This document shows, piece by piece, positions 17,748-26,535 of a DNA stretch of 38,389 nucleotides. Position numbers and translations under genes: made by a program. The stretch covers positions 1-38,389 of the forward strand of contig JAUIED010000030.1 in assembly GCA_030428905.1 (NCBI GenBank). The letters are read 5' to 3'. This DNA is from Gammaproteobacteria bacterium (GTDB lineage: Bacteria; Pseudomonadota; Gammaproteobacteria; Pseudomonadales; Azotimanducaceae). The notes under the pieces were generated by a model. The model had not been told where the DNA came from and did not search any database. It saw only the letters and a program-made list of their open reading frames with translations. Every line of letters begins with the position of its first letter. Positions within the stretch are counted from its first letter, which is position 1.

Positions 17748-17781
17748 AATATTGTTTGTGAAAAAATAGTGTGTCATATTT
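17747..17781 (+). promoter_or_regulatory. Candidate paa operon promoter with inverted repeat
   Basis: This AT-rich stretch in a GC-rich island holds TTGTTT (17752-17757) and CATATT (17775-17780), 17 bases apart, which fits a weak sigma-70 promoter. Arms AAATAT (17747-17752) and ATATTT (17776-17781) form an inverted repeat spanning it, so a repressor such as PaaX could block polymerase. The repeat arms are short; the operator role is inference. Confidence 0.45.
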
Positions 17782-17803
17782 GCCGCTTCGAGAGGGAGGC
17801 GCG

Positions 17804-18583
17804 ATGTACGACACGATTCAGTTCGATACCGAAGGCGGGGTGTACCGGCTCACCCTGAACCGACCGGACAAGCTCAATTCCTTCAACCGGCAGATGCACG
17901 AAGAGATCGCCGCAGCGCTGGACGTCGTAGAGGCAGATCAGCAGGCGCGGGTTCTGCTGCTTGCCGCCAACGGCCGGGGCTTCTGCGCCGGGCAGGACCT
18001 GGCGGATGAGTCCGTCACCCCGGGCGGTGATCTGGGCGCCACCATCGAGCAGTTCTACAACCCGCTGATTCTGCGGCTCACGCGTTTACCCATGCCGGTG
18101 ATTGCCCGCGTGCAGGGCGTTGCAGCGGGCGCTGGTGCCAACCTCGCGCTCGCCTGCGACATGGTGTTTGCCGGCGAATCGGCGAGTTTCATTCAGGCGT
18201 TTGCCGGTATCGGCCTGGTCCCGGACTCCGGCGGCACCTGGCAGTTGCCGCGCCTCGTCGGTCACGCCCGCGCCATGGGCCTTGCACTCACGGGCGAGCG
18301 GGTGAAGGCGCAAGCCGCCGAAGCCATGGGCATGATCTGGCGGTGTCTGCCGGACGATGCGTTGGATGATGCGGTGGAGGCTATCGTGGCGCAGTTTGCC
18401 GCAGCGCCGACGCTGGGGCTTGCGCGTACCAAGCAGGCCCTGCGAGCCAGTTCCACCGCCACACTGGAAGAGCAGCTGGCGCTCGAGTGCAGTTCTCAGC
18501 GCGAGCTGGGCCGTAGCGCCGACTATGCCGAAGGTGTGGCAGCATTCTCGCAGAAGCGCGCACCGGCATTCGTCGGGCGCTGA
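17804..18583 (+). CDS. paaG: 1,2-epoxyphenylacetyl-CoA isomerase
   Basis: A 259-residue crotonase-fold enzyme that converts ring-1,2-epoxyphenylacetyl-CoA to oxepin-CoA. [13 protein letters not shown] near 63-75 and the long loop [39 protein letters not shown] are typical of PaaG. The catalytic aspartate lies in [18 protein letters not shown] near 137-154. The hydratase glutamate after the AGAG turn is replaced (ANLAL), which supports isomerase function. ATG 17804 follows AGAGGGAGG with good spacing. It is the first gene of the paaG-ABCDE-Z operon, 19 bases before paaA. Confidence 0.95.
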   Translation: MYDTIQFDTEGGVYRLTLNRPDKLNSFNRQMHEEIAAALDVVEADQQARVLLLAANGRGFCAGQDLADESVTPGGDLGATIEQFYNPLILRLTRLPMPVIARVQGVAAGAGANLALACDMVFAGESASFIQAFAGIGLVPDSGGTWQLPRLVGHARAMGLALTGERVKAQAAEAMGMIWRCLPDDALDDAVEAIVAQFAAAPTLGLARTKQALRASSTATLEEQLALECSSQRELGRSADYAEGVAAFSQKRAPAFVGR

Positions 18584-18602
18584 AGCACGCAGGAGAGACA
18601 AC

Positions 18603-19538
18603 ATGGCAGAGACCACCGAAGACCTGGAGCAGGCGTTCGAAGCAAAGATCGCCGCCGAGGAGAAGATCGAGCCCAAAGACTGGATGCCGGAGGCGTACCG
18701 CAAGAACCTCGTTCGGCAGATGTCCCAGCACGCCCACTCCGAGGTGATTGGCATGCAGCCGGAAGGCAACTGGCTCACCCGCGCGCCGACCCTCAAACGC
18801 AAGTGCATCCTGCTGGCAAAGATTCAGGATGAAGGCGGGCATGGCCTGTACCTGTACAGCGCTACCGAAACCCTCGGCGTGAGCCGCGAGGAGTTGATCG
18901 ACGCGCTGCACGAAGGGCGCGCCAAATACGCCTCCATCTTCAACTATCCGTCACTCACCTGGGCGGACATCGGCGCGATCGGCTGGTTGGTGGACGGCGC
19001 GGCCATCGTCAACCAGATCTCCCTGCAGCGCACGTCCTACGGGCCGTACGCACGCGCCATGGTGCGTATCTGCAAGGAGGAGAGTTTCCACCAGCGTCAG
19101 GGCTACGAGATCATGGTCGAGCTGGCACGCGGCAGCGATGCGCAGAAAGCTATGGCGCAGGATGCTTTGAACCGCTGGTGGTGGCCGTCGCTGATGATGT
19201 TCGGCCCGCACGACGCTGAATCTGCGCATTCCGCGCAGTCCATGCTGTGGAAGATCAAGCGGCAGAGCAACGACGACCTGCGACAGAAGTTCGTGGATCA
19301 GACCGTACCGCAGGCCGAGGCCATCGGCCTGCGCATTCCCGATGACGCGCTGGTCTGGAATGAGGCGCGCGGTCACTACGACTTCGGTGAGATCGACTGG
19401 GACGAGTTTCAGCGGGTGATCCGCGGCGACGGCTTGTGCAACCGCCAGCGTCTGCGGCATCACAAGCAGGCCCACGACGACGGTGCATGGGTGCGCGAGG
19501 CCATGGCCGCCTATGCGGCGCGGGAGGAAAACGTATGA
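18603..19538 (+). CDS. paaA: Phenylacetyl-CoA epoxidase catalytic subunit PaaA
   Basis: A 311-residue ferritin-like di-iron subunit (E. coli PaaA about 309) that epoxidises the ring of phenylacetyl-CoA with O2. Iron ligands line up with the E. coli set: E47 (HSEVIG), E77 and H80 (QDEGGH), D131 ([10 protein letters not shown]), E160 and H163 (EESFH). AGGAG precedes the ATG. The stop overlaps paaB by four bases (ATGA). It works in the cytosol in complex with PaaC, with PaaB bridging and PaaE supplying electrons. Confidence 0.98.
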   Translation: MAETTEDLEQAFEAKIAAEEKIEPKDWMPEAYRKNLVRQMSQHAHSEVIGMQPEGNWLTRAPTLKRKCILLAKIQDEGGHGLYLYSATETLGVSREELIDALHEGRAKYASIFNYPSLTWADIGAIGWLVDGAAIVNQISLQRTSYGPYARAMVRICKEESFHQRQGYEIMVELARGSDAQKAMAQDALNRWWWPSLMMFGPHDAESAHSAQSMLWKIKRQSNDDLRQKFVDQTVPQAEAIGLRIPDDALVWNEARGHYDFGEIDWDEFQRVIRGDGLCNRQRLRHHKQAHDDGAWVREAMAAYAAREENV

Positions 19539-19825
19539 GCAATCGCAACATGATGCCGCTGTTTGAAGTGTTTGTGCGCGGCAAGCGGGGCCTGGATCAC
19601 ATTCATGTGGGCAGCCTGCACGCCCACGATGCCGAGCAAGCGTTGGAGTACGCACGCGACACCTACATCCGCCGCGGCGAAGGGGTGAGCATCTGGGTGG
19701 TGGAGTCGAAACACATTCACGCCTCGCAGGAGTCGGATGCGCAGGCGTTCTACGATCCCATGGACGACAAGCCTTACCGGCACGCAACGTACTACACGCT
19801 GCCGGACGGCGTGGACAACATGTAG
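19535..19825 (+). CDS. paaB: Phenylacetyl-CoA epoxidase subunit PaaB
   Basis: A 96-residue protein of the usual PaaB size. The conserved [25 protein letters not shown] opens the protein and [12 protein letters not shown] lies near 53-64. PaaB is a small ferredoxin-like-fold subunit needed for assembly and activity of the PaaAC oxygenase. GGGAGGAAAAC before the ATG, inside the end of paaA, serves as ribosome site. The next gene begins directly after the stop. Confidence 0.97.
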   Translation: MSNRNMMPLFEVFVRGKRGLDHIHVGSLHAHDAEQALEYARDTYIRRGEGVSIWVVESKHIHASQESDAQAFYDPMDDKPYRHATYYTLPDGVDNM

Positions 19826-20578
19826 GTGGCGGGCGTGAGTGATATTGGTCTGTATGCACGCCGCCTGGGCGACGATGCGCTGATTCTCGGTCAGCGGCTT
19901 TGTGAGTGGTGCTCCAATGCGCCGGTGCTGGAGGAAGACTTGGCGCTGGCGAACACCGCGCTCGACTACCTCGGTCGCGCGCGCCTCCTGCTCAGCTACG
20001 CAGGCAGTTTCGATGGAAAGTCGGAAGATGAGCTGGCGTATCTGCGCGGTGAGCGCGAGTTCGAAAACCTGCTCCTCATGGAGCTGCCGAACGGCGACTT
20101 CGCCTTCAGCATGGCGCGTCAGTATCTGCTCGATGTGTACGAAGGCGGCTTTTTCGCGGCGCTTGCGCAGTCCAGTGACGAGCAGCTCGCTGCCATCGCT
20201 GGCAAGGCAGCCAAAGAAGTGGCTTACCATCTTCGGCGCAGTGCCGAATGGCTGCGTCGTCTTGGGCTGGGCACCGATGAAAGTAACGCCCGCACACAGG
20301 CGGCGCTGGATGAGCTGTGGGGTTACACCGCGGAGCTCTTCGAGATGGATGCGCTGGAGGAGCGCCTGGCAGCCGCCGGTGTCGCCGTGGACCGGCGGGC
20401 GCTGGAAGCAGACTGGCGCGCTCAGGTTACCCGTGCGATCACGGAAGCCGGTCTGCAGGTGCCGGAGACCGCATGGTCTGTGCGCGGCGGCCGGGAGGGT
20501 GTACACACGGAGTATCTCGGGCATCTGCTCAGCGAGCTTCAGTATCTGCAGCGTGCGCACCCCGGACTTTCGTGGTAG
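19826..20578 (+). CDS. paaC: Phenylacetyl-CoA epoxidase structural subunit PaaC
   Basis: A 250-residue ferritin-like helical protein that pairs with PaaA but has lost its di-iron role. [35 protein letters not shown] near 18-53 is the family signature, followed by [25 protein letters not shown] and [21 protein letters not shown]. The start is GTG immediately after the paaB stop; a second GTG nine bases on would remove three residues. The end overlaps a possible GTG start of paaD. Confidence 0.96.
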   Translation: MAGVSDIGLYARRLGDDALILGQRLCEWCSNAPVLEEDLALANTALDYLGRARLLLSYAGSFDGKSEDELAYLRGEREFENLLLMELPNGDFAFSMARQYLLDVYEGGFFAALAQSSDEQLAAIAGKAAKEVAYHLRRSAEWLRRLGLGTDESNARTQAALDELWGYTAELFEMDALEERLAAAGVAVDRRALEADWRAQVTRAITEAGLQVPETAWSVRGGREGVHTEYLGHLLSELQYLQRAHPGLSW

Positions 20579-20619
20579 CGCACGACGTCATCGAGCTGGT
20601 ACCGCAGGCGCGTGTGGAC

Positions 20620-21081
20620 ATGCGCCGGCGACGCTCTTCCTCGCCGTGCGCCGACCTGTTCGACGTGCTGGATGCGGTGCGCGATCCGGAGATCCCGGTG
20701 CTCAGCATTTGGGACCTCGGCATTCTTCAGGATGTGCGGCGCGACGCGGATGCCGTGGTGGTGACGATAACGCCCACCTATTCGGGTTGCCCCGCCATGC
20801 AGCAGATCGAGTCCGACATCATCGACGCGCTACACCAGGCCGGGGAGACGCAGGTGCTGGTTGAAAGGCAGCTGGCGCCTGCCTGGAGCTCGGACTGGAT
20901 GGACGCGGATGCGCGTCGCCGCCTGCGTGAGTACGGCATCGCGCCGCTCTACGATTTGCGTTGCCCGCAGTGCGGCAGCGATGAGGTGGAGCGTGTCAGC
21001 GAGTTCGGCTCCACCGCCTGTAAAGCATTGTACCGGTGCCTCGCCTGTCGTGAGCCCTTTGATCAGTTCAAACGGATATAG
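20620..21081 (+). CDS. paaD: Phenylacetyl-CoA epoxidase assembly protein PaaD
   Basis: A 153-residue protein with an N-terminal MIP18/DUF59 domain (DPEIPVLSIWDLGIL near 25-39, TYSGCPAM near 59-66) and a C-terminal zinc-ribbon-like region (CPQCGSDE, then CKALYRCLACREPFDQFK). PaaD is thought to help insert or repair the metal cofactors of the epoxidase. ATG 20620 matches the usual N-terminal length; an in-frame GTG at 20572, overlapping the paaC stop, would give 169 residues and cannot be excluded. paaE starts three bases after its stop. Confidence 0.92.
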   Translation: MRRRRSSSPCADLFDVLDAVRDPEIPVLSIWDLGILQDVRRDADAVVVTITPTYSGCPAMQQIESDIIDALHQAGETQVLVERQLAPAWSSDWMDADARRRLREYGIAPLYDLRCPQCGSDEVERVSEFGSTACKALYRCLACREPFDQFKRI

Positions 21082-21084
21082 ACC

Positions 21085-22161
21085 ATGTTTCACAGTCTGA
21101 AAATTGCCGCGACCCACGCCGAAGCCAACGACACGCTCTGCGTCGAGCTCGACGTGCCGGAGGCGTTGCGTGAGACGTTTGCCTTTCAGCAGGGCCAGTA
21201 CCTGACGTTCGCAGCCACCATCGACGGTGAGGAAGTGCGCCGTTCCTACTCCATCTGCAGCGCCGTGGGCGAGCCGCTGGCGGTGGCCATCAAGCGCATC
21301 GAGGGCGGTGCATTCTCACAGTACGCGCACGCGCATTTCACGCCGGGCGCGCAGGCGCAGGTGCTGCCGCCCGAAGGACAGTTCACCTCGACGCTGCATC
21401 CCACGCAGGAGAAGGACTATCTCTGCATCGCCGCAGGTAGCGGCATCACGCCGGTCATTTCCATCGTCAAGACGGTGCTGGCCACCGAGCCCGCCAGCCG
21501 GGTGACGCTGCTGTACGGCAACCGGCGCTCGGGCAACATCATTTTCCGCGACCAGCTGCTGTGGCTGAAGAACGCCTACATGACACGTTTCCAGTGGATC
21601 AACATCTTCAGCGGCGAAACCCAGGATGCGCCGGTGTTGAACGGCCGTATCGACAACCGCAAGGGCGGCGAGCTGAACCGCTGCCTCATCGACATCCGCG
21701 GTTACGACGAATTTTTCCTGTGCGGTCCCGAAGCGATGATTTCTGAAGTGGCACGGGGCCTGCGCGGCGAAGGTATCGATGAGGCACGCATTCACTACGA
21801 GCTCTTCTTTGCCTCGGCGGAAGATGCGCGCAAGGCCATTGCCAAGCACGAGGAGCGCGCACGGCAGTACGCAGGGCTCACCACGGAGGTACGCGTGCGC
21901 GCCAGCGGCCGGGAGGTGGCGTTTGAACTCACCGCCGACGGCGAGAACATCCTCGACGGCGCCATAGACGCCGGTCTCGACCTGCCGTACTCGTGCAAGG
22001 GCGGCGTGTGCGCAACCTGCAAGGCGCGGGTGCTGGAAGGCGAGGTAGATATGGATCTGAACCATGCGCTGTCCGCAGAGGAAGTGGCCGCAGGCTACGT
22101 GCTCACCTGCCAGGCGCATCCCATCAGCAACCGCGTGGTGGTGGACTTCAACGTCACCTGA
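21085..22161 (+). CDS. paaE: Phenylacetyl-CoA epoxidase reductase PaaE
   Basis: A 358-residue cytosolic reductase that passes electrons from NADPH to the PaaAC di-iron centre. The FAD domain has RRSYSICS near 52-59 and the pyridine nucleotide domain has GSGITPVISIVKT near 117-129. The C-terminal plant-type ferredoxin carries the 2Fe-2S cysteines C304, C309, C312 and C342 (CKGGVCATC and LTCQAHP). Length and domain order match E. coli PaaE (about 356). Confidence 0.98.
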   Translation: MFHSLKIAATHAEANDTLCVELDVPEALRETFAFQQGQYLTFAATIDGEEVRRSYSICSAVGEPLAVAIKRIEGGAFSQYAHAHFTPGAQAQVLPPEGQFTSTLHPTQEKDYLCIAAGSGITPVISIVKTVLATEPASRVTLLYGNRRSGNIIFRDQLLWLKNAYMTRFQWINIFSGETQDAPVLNGRIDNRKGGELNRCLIDIRGYDEFFLCGPEAMISEVARGLRGEGIDEARIHYELFFASAEDARKAIAKHEERARQYAGLTTEVRVRASGREVAFELTADGENILDGAIDAGLDLPYSCKGGVCATCKARVLEGEVDMDLNHALSAEEVAAGYVLTCQAHPISNRVVVDFNVT

Positions 22162-22190
22162 CGACAACCGATTCGACGAGAGGGGAAATC

Positions 22191-24233
22191 ATGAAGGTAG
22201 AAAGCTATCTGGCGGGCCGCTGGGTGTTTGGTGCGGGTGAAGGTACACCGTGGCAAGACCCGGCCACCGGTGAGGTGATGGCGCGCACCAGCACCGAAGG
22301 CCTGGACGTGGCGGACGCCTTCGAGCATGCGCGCAACGTCGGTTGCGCCAACCTCGCGAAGATGACGTTTCATGAGCGGGCGAAGATTCTCAAGGATCTC
22401 GGTGCAGCCCTGGGTGAGCATAAAGAGGCGCTGTATGAGGCGTCCTTTCACACGGGTGCGACCCGAGCGGACAGTTGGATCGACATCGATGGCGGCTTCG
22501 GCACGCTCTTCAGCTACGCCAGTCGCGGCACCAACGAGATGCCGAACGCGCGGGTGGCGGTGGACGGTGGTGTTGAAACGCTGAGTCGCGATGGCAGCTT
22601 CGTCGCCCAGCATATCTACACGCCGCGTCGGGGTGTGGCAGTGCAGATCAATGCCTTCAACTTTCCGGTGTGGGGCATGCTCGAGAAGTTCGCCCCGGCC
22701 TTCGTCGCCGGCATGCCGGTGATCGTCAAGGCGGCAGCGCAGACCGCCTTTCTCACCGAGCGCGCCGTGCGCCTTATGATTGAAACAGGGCTGCTTCCTG
22801 ATGGCACGTTGCAGTTGCTTGCGGGCCCCGCCCACGACGTTCTCGATCATGTGCGCAGTCAGGATGTCATCGCGTTTACGGGTTCGTCAGCAACCGCGCA
22901 ACGCATTCGCACGCATCCTCGGGTGGTGGCATGCAACCCGCGGGTAACCGCGGAAACAGACTCCGTGAACTGCACGATTCTCGGTCCGGACGCCGAGCCT
23001 GGTACGCCGGAGTTCGATCTCTTCGTTCAGGAGGTGACCAACGAGATGCGCACGAAGGCGGGACAGAAGTGCACCGCCATCCGTCGGGTGCTGGTACCCG
23101 GTGCCTGCGCGGATGATCTGGCGCAGGCGTTGACCGCAGCACTCGCGGAGATACGCGTGGGCAATCCGCGCAGCGAATCGGTGCAGATGGGCCCACTCGT
23201 GACCGCCGCGCAAGCTGCGTCCGTGGTGGAGGCCATCGACCGTCTGGCACAGGTCTGTGACGTGCTGGTGGACGGCCGTGCGTGCCCCGAGCCGATCGAT
23301 GCCCTGCAAGGAGGTGCTTTCGTTGGCCCGACCCTGCTGCGTGCGCGTGATGCGCTGGCGGAGGTCGTGCATGACACCGAGGCATTCGGCCCCGTGTGCA
23401 CGATCATCGCCTACGCATCGCAGGACGAGTTGGTGGATATCGTCCGTGCGGGCGATGGCGCGCTGGTGGGCTCGGTGTTCAGTGCCGATGAAGCCTTTGT
23501 CGGCGGTATTGTCAGCGACATCGCCTCCTACCATGGCCGGCTGCTCATAGCCAATCGTCACACGGCGAAAAGCTCCACCGGCCACGGCTCGCCGTTGCCG
23601 GTGCTCGTGCACGGCGGCCCCGGGCGCGCCGGCGATGGGGAAGAGCTCGGTGGCGTACGTGGCATCTACCACTACATGCAGCGCACGGCGGTGCAGGGTA
23701 CGCCGGACGTACTGAGCGCGATAACAGGCCGTTGGGTACGCGGGGCGCAGACCGTCGAGCCGGATGTGCATCCGTTTCGTATTCCGTTCCACGAGCTCGA
23801 AACTGGCGCCACGTTCCGTTCCGCAGAGCGCGAGGTGACGCTGGAAGACATCGAAGCGTTTGCGCATCTCACCGGCGACATATTCTATGCGCACATGGAT
23901 GAGGCGGCAGCGCGGCGCAACCCGTTGTTTGGCGGCAGGGTAGCGCACGGCTATTTCCTGGTGTCTGCAGCCGCGGGACTGTTCGTCGATCCGCCTTACG
24001 GACCGGTACTCGCCAACTACGGGATCGACGGGTTGCGCTTTACCAAACCGGTGAAGCCTGGTACCCGTATAAAGGTGCGTCTCACGTGCAAGTCGAAGTC
24101 GCTGCGCGCCGGGCGCGGGTACGGCGAGGTGGCTTGGGACACCGAGATCACTGACCAGGATGGCAACGTGTGCGCAAGCTACGACGTGCTCACCATGGTC
24201 AGCGAGCTGGCGGTGCCAGACGGTGGCAGCTGA
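22191..24233 (+). CDS. paaZ: Bifunctional oxepin-CoA hydrolase / semialdehyde dehydrogenase PaaZ
   Basis: A 680-residue two-domain enzyme. The C-terminal MaoC-like hydratase opens the oxepin-CoA ring and the N-terminal aldehyde dehydrogenase oxidises the resulting 3-oxo-5,6-dehydrosuberyl-CoA semialdehyde. Dehydrogenase residues are E255 (VTAETDSVN) and nucleophile C294 ([11 protein letters not shown]), matching E. coli 256 and 295. Hydratase residues are D563 and H568 (GDIFYAH), followed by [25 protein letters not shown] precedes the ATG. It ends the operon 23 bases before an inverted-repeat element. The acid product would continue through PaaJ/PaaH-type steps encoded elsewhere. Confidence 0.98.
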   Translation: MKVESYLAGRWVFGAGEGTPWQDPATGEVMARTSTEGLDVADAFEHARNVGCANLAKMTFHERAKILKDLGAALGEHKEALYEASFHTGATRADSWIDIDGGFGTLFSYASRGTNEMPNARVAVDGGVETLSRDGSFVAQHIYTPRRGVAVQINAFNFPVWGMLEKFAPAFVAGMPVIVKAAAQTAFLTERAVRLMIETGLLPDGTLQLLAGPAHDVLDHVRSQDVIAFTGSSATAQRIRTHPRVVACNPRVTAETDSVNCTILGPDAEPGTPEFDLFVQEVTNEMRTKAGQKCTAIRRVLVPGACADDLAQALTAALAEIRVGNPRSESVQMGPLVTAAQAASVVEAIDRLAQVCDVLVDGRACPEPIDALQGGAFVGPTLLRARDALAEVVHDTEAFGPVCTIIAYASQDELVDIVRAGDGALVGSVFSADEAFVGGIVSDIASYHGRLLIANRHTAKSSTGHGSPLPVLVHGGPGRAGDGEELGGVRGIYHYMQRTAVQGTPDVLSAITGRWVRGAQTVEPDVHPFRIPFHELETGATFRSAEREVTLEDIEAFAHLTGDIFYAHMDEAAARRNPLFGGRVAHGYFLVSAAAGLFVDPPYGPVLANYGIDGLRFTKPVKPGTRIKVRLTCKSKSLRAGRGYGEVAWDTEITDQDGNVCASYDVLTMVSELAVPDGGS

Positions 24234-24256
24234 TCGTCAGACGCTTTTAGGCTCGT

Positions 24257-24519
24257 AGTGGGTCGCTTGATAAATTCGGTAAGCTGAGCGCTTCCCACAG
24301 CGTCGGTGGCTAGGCGCGACTCGCAGGGCATGGTGGTTCCATGTCCAAGAGGTGCAACAACGCCACCGACGCTGTGGGAACCGCCCAAAGGGGATGGCTG
24401 AGGCGCACCAATACTGCGTTACGGCTCTTGAACTTACACCCGGTAAGCCCTGCGAGTCGTGCCTTGTCCTGGCGCGCCTCAGTCATCCTCAGGTTACCGA
24501 ATTTATCAAGCGACCCACT
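24257..24519. mobile_element. MITE-like element with perfect 26-bp terminal inverted repeats
   Basis: The 263-base segment is bounded by 24257-24282 and 24494-24519, exact inverted copies of each other (AGTGGGTCGCTTGATAAATT... outward end AGTGGG). Nested inside is a 19-base perfect inverted repeat, TTCCCACAGCGTCGGTGGC (24292-24310) with its complement at 24362-24380. A third pairing joins GGCGCGACTCGCAGGGC (about 24313-24329) with a one-mismatch complement near 24447-24463. There is no transposase and no obvious target duplication. It looks like a non-autonomous element that folds strongly. It fills most of the 284-base gap between two convergent genes; no gene is seen there. Confidence 0.8.
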
Positions 24520-25546
24520 AACTGCTGTGTAACATGACCCCTGCGATCAGAACGAAGGCGTTTCGCCAGGCCTGCTCCAGGTCTTGCGTGAAATCCGCTG
24601 CGAAAAAGTGACGCAGCGTCTGCAGAAGAACTGAGCCTGCCAGTTCGTAGTGTTCTCTCTGCACGCCGTAGCCGGCGTGGCGTTGGCCGAGCTGCTCCAA
24701 CACTTCGATGCTGCGCTCCGGTTGGCCCAGCGCGCTGATGATGATCTTGAGGCTCGAGAGGAACTTCTGACTTTGCCGTTTGCGTGAGCGGGAGAACATC
24801 TTCTCGAGATCGGGGCGAGCGGCGAACAGGCGTTCGTAGAACAGCTCGATAGCGGTGCTGCCATCCTGTTCGATGCGTTCGAAGGATGTGCGCAGCAGGG
24901 CTGCCTGTGCGGCGCACACGTGTCCGCCGGTAACCACCCCCGGATGATTCACATGCGCGTCGGTATCGACGCTCGCGAATTCAAGATCCGCCTCGTCGAG
25001 CCGTGCGTGCTCAAGTTGCGCACCCATCAGGTTGCACCAGCGCACCCGAGCGCCGCGCAGGTCCGCCCATCGCAAGTCCGCATCCTGCAGGTTACAGCCC
25101 GTAAGGTCTGTGCCGCGTAGGTCAGCATGCGTCAACGACACCCCTCGAAGATCGGAGTAGCGCAGGTCCGATTGGCTGAGGCAGGCGCCGCTCAGGTCGG
25201 CATGATGCAGCGCAGCTTTGCGCAACCGTACACCGCTCAGCGAGCCGTCAGTGAGCCAGCCTTCCTGACGTACCCGACGTACGGCATCCAGTGCGAAGTC
25301 GTTGCTCAGCGAACCCACCTGTGCAAGCACGCTCCTGCGCTCGTTGTCGCGGATGATACGGTTGACGGTGAGTAGCAGCAGTCCGTCTATGACAAACCCT
25401 GGTGTCCATTCATCCACCAGCGTTTGCAGCAGATTCCCCATCGTGCGCGTGTCGGCGATCAGCCCTGCGACGAACAGGGCTAATCCGACGATGAGGAATC
25501 CGAGCGCCAGTCGATCTACCGAATCCAGTTTGTAGTTTGCGAACAT
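24518..25546 (-). CDS. Membrane protein with pentapeptide repeats and C-terminal globin domain
   Basis: A 342-residue fusion. Residues 12-32 form a transmembrane segment and 50-63 a second hydrophobic stretch. About 105-190 is a run of pentapeptide repeats (ADLSG, SDLRY, SDLRG, ADLRG, TDLTG, ADLRW, ADLRG), predicting a right-handed beta-helix. Residues 212-340 are a bacterial hemoglobin-like globin: Tyr B10 at 237 (FYERLF), Gln E7 at 260 (SQKFL), proximal His at 290 (RHAGYGVQREHY) and the H-helix WRNAFVLIAGVML, the same key residues as Vitreoscilla hemoglobin. It may sense or detoxify O2/NO at the membrane. The TAG stop uses two bases of the neighbouring inverted-repeat element, so the C-terminus may be slightly altered. 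Confidence 0.87.
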   Translation of the reverse strand: MFANYKLDSVDRLALGFLIVGLALFVAGLIADTRTMGNLLQTLVDEWTPGFVIDGLLLLTVNRIIRDNERRSVLAQVGSLSNDFALDAVRRVRQEGWLTDGSLSGVRLRKAALHHADLSGACLSQSDLRYSDLRGVSLTHADLRGTDLTGCNLQDADLRWADLRGARVRWCNLMGAQLEHARLDEADLEFASVDTDAHVNHPGVVTGGHVCAAQAALLRTSFERIEQDGSTAIELFYERLFAARPDLEKMFSRSRKRQSQKFLSSLKIIISALGQPERSIEVLEQLGQRHAGYGVQREHYELAGSVLLQTLRHFFAADFTQDLEQAWRNAFVLIAGVMLHSS

Positions 25547-25572
25547 GCGTCTTCTCCAGCTCGTATCTGCGG

Positions 25573-26397
25573 CTATTTGCTAACGACCACTTCGAGGTAC
25601 TCGCCCGGCACCACCATCGTTCCGTCGTCCGCGGTGTTGAGGCTTTCTGCCAACGCCAGGAGCTCCGTCTCCAGCACCGGGGCGATCGCGTCGGCCGCCT
25701 GGATGAATGCGTTGCGTATCGGCCCATAGACGTTTCTGAAGTGCGCAAGCCATGTTGCCGCAGAGGGGTAAACGAAGTTGAACGCGCGCGTTTGCACGGA
25801 CAGTTCGGTACATTGGCCAAAGAGCTCCTCGAGATGCTTGACAGTCCCCCAGGCCGATGGCGGGTCGAGCGGGCTCGGAAAGTGGCGGCTGACGACCTGG
25901 AAGATGCGGCCCACGAACCCCTCCGGTGTCCAGTTGGCCATGCCAACGCGACCACCCGGACGGCACACGCGCAGCAGTTCGGCAGCGCAGCGGGCGTGAT
26001 CGGGGGTAAACATCGCGCCGAATACGGAGCCCACGCAGTCGAAAGCGCCGTCTGCATACGGCAGCGCCTCGGCATCCGCCACCTCGAAGTGCATCTGCAC
26101 CCCTTCGGCGCGCGCCCGTTCCCGCCCTTTATCCAGCAGCGCGGCGACGAAATCGGTGGATGTCACCGCTGTGGAGCGTCTGGCGGCGGCGAGGGAGAAA
26201 TTGCCGTTGCCGGCCGCCACGTCCAACACCCGCTCTCCAGCCCGCAGGGCCAGCGCTTCGGCAAGGTTTTCGCCGACGATCTGCAGGGTAGTACCTACCT
26301 GGGCGTAGTCTCCGGAGGACCATACCGCCTGTTGCCTGGTCTTCGTTTCGCTCAGTTGCAGCGTGCCGATGTCCTGGTGTGGTTGGTGTGCCGTCAT
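25573..26397 (-). CDS. Class I SAM-dependent methyltransferase
   Basis: A 274-residue cytosolic methyltransferase. Motif I is VLDVAAGNGNFSLAAA near 57-72, the acidic loop after strand 2 is TDFV, motif II region ADAEALPYADGAFDCV lies near 106-121 and motif III LLRVCRPGGRVGMANWTPEG near 141-160. This resembles the UbiE/Coq5-like and small-molecule group. ATG 26397 follows AGGA; longer starts to 26478 would add an unlikely Cys/His-rich extension. It ends 26 bases before the pentapeptide-globin gene on the same strand, so the two may be co-transcribed. Substrate unknown. Confidence 0.87.
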   Translation of the reverse strand: MTAHQPHQDIGTLQLSETKTRQQAVWSSGDYAQVGTTLQIVGENLAEALALRAGERVLDVAAGNGNFSLAAARRSTAVTSTDFVAALLDKGRERARAEGVQMHFEVADAEALPYADGAFDCVGSVFGAMFTPDHARCAAELLRVCRPGGRVGMANWTPEGFVGRIFQVVSRHFPSPLDPPSAWGTVKHLEELFGQCTELSVQTRAFNFVYPSAATWLAHFRNVYGPIRNAFIQAADAIAPVLETELLALAESLNTADDGTMVVPGEYLEVVVSK

Positions 26398-26535
26398 GTC
26401 CTGATCCTGTGTAATTGCATGCCCCGCATGCGATGCACACATCCTGTCGATCCGCAGCCAGAGAAGCTTGCAGGGCAAATGGTCATTCCGTGATCATTAT
26501 CTGCAGATTTGCTGCAGACCGGTTGCACGCTGACG
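26398..26535. promoter_or_regulatory. Divergent intergenic region, methyltransferase / regulator
   Basis: The region between divergent starts contains CTGCAG-ATTTG-CTGCAG (26501-26517) and a GCATGC-CCC-GCATGC pair (near 26418-26432). Both are symmetric and could be operator sites for the adjacent winged-helix regulator. Position is the only support. Confidence 0.3.
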
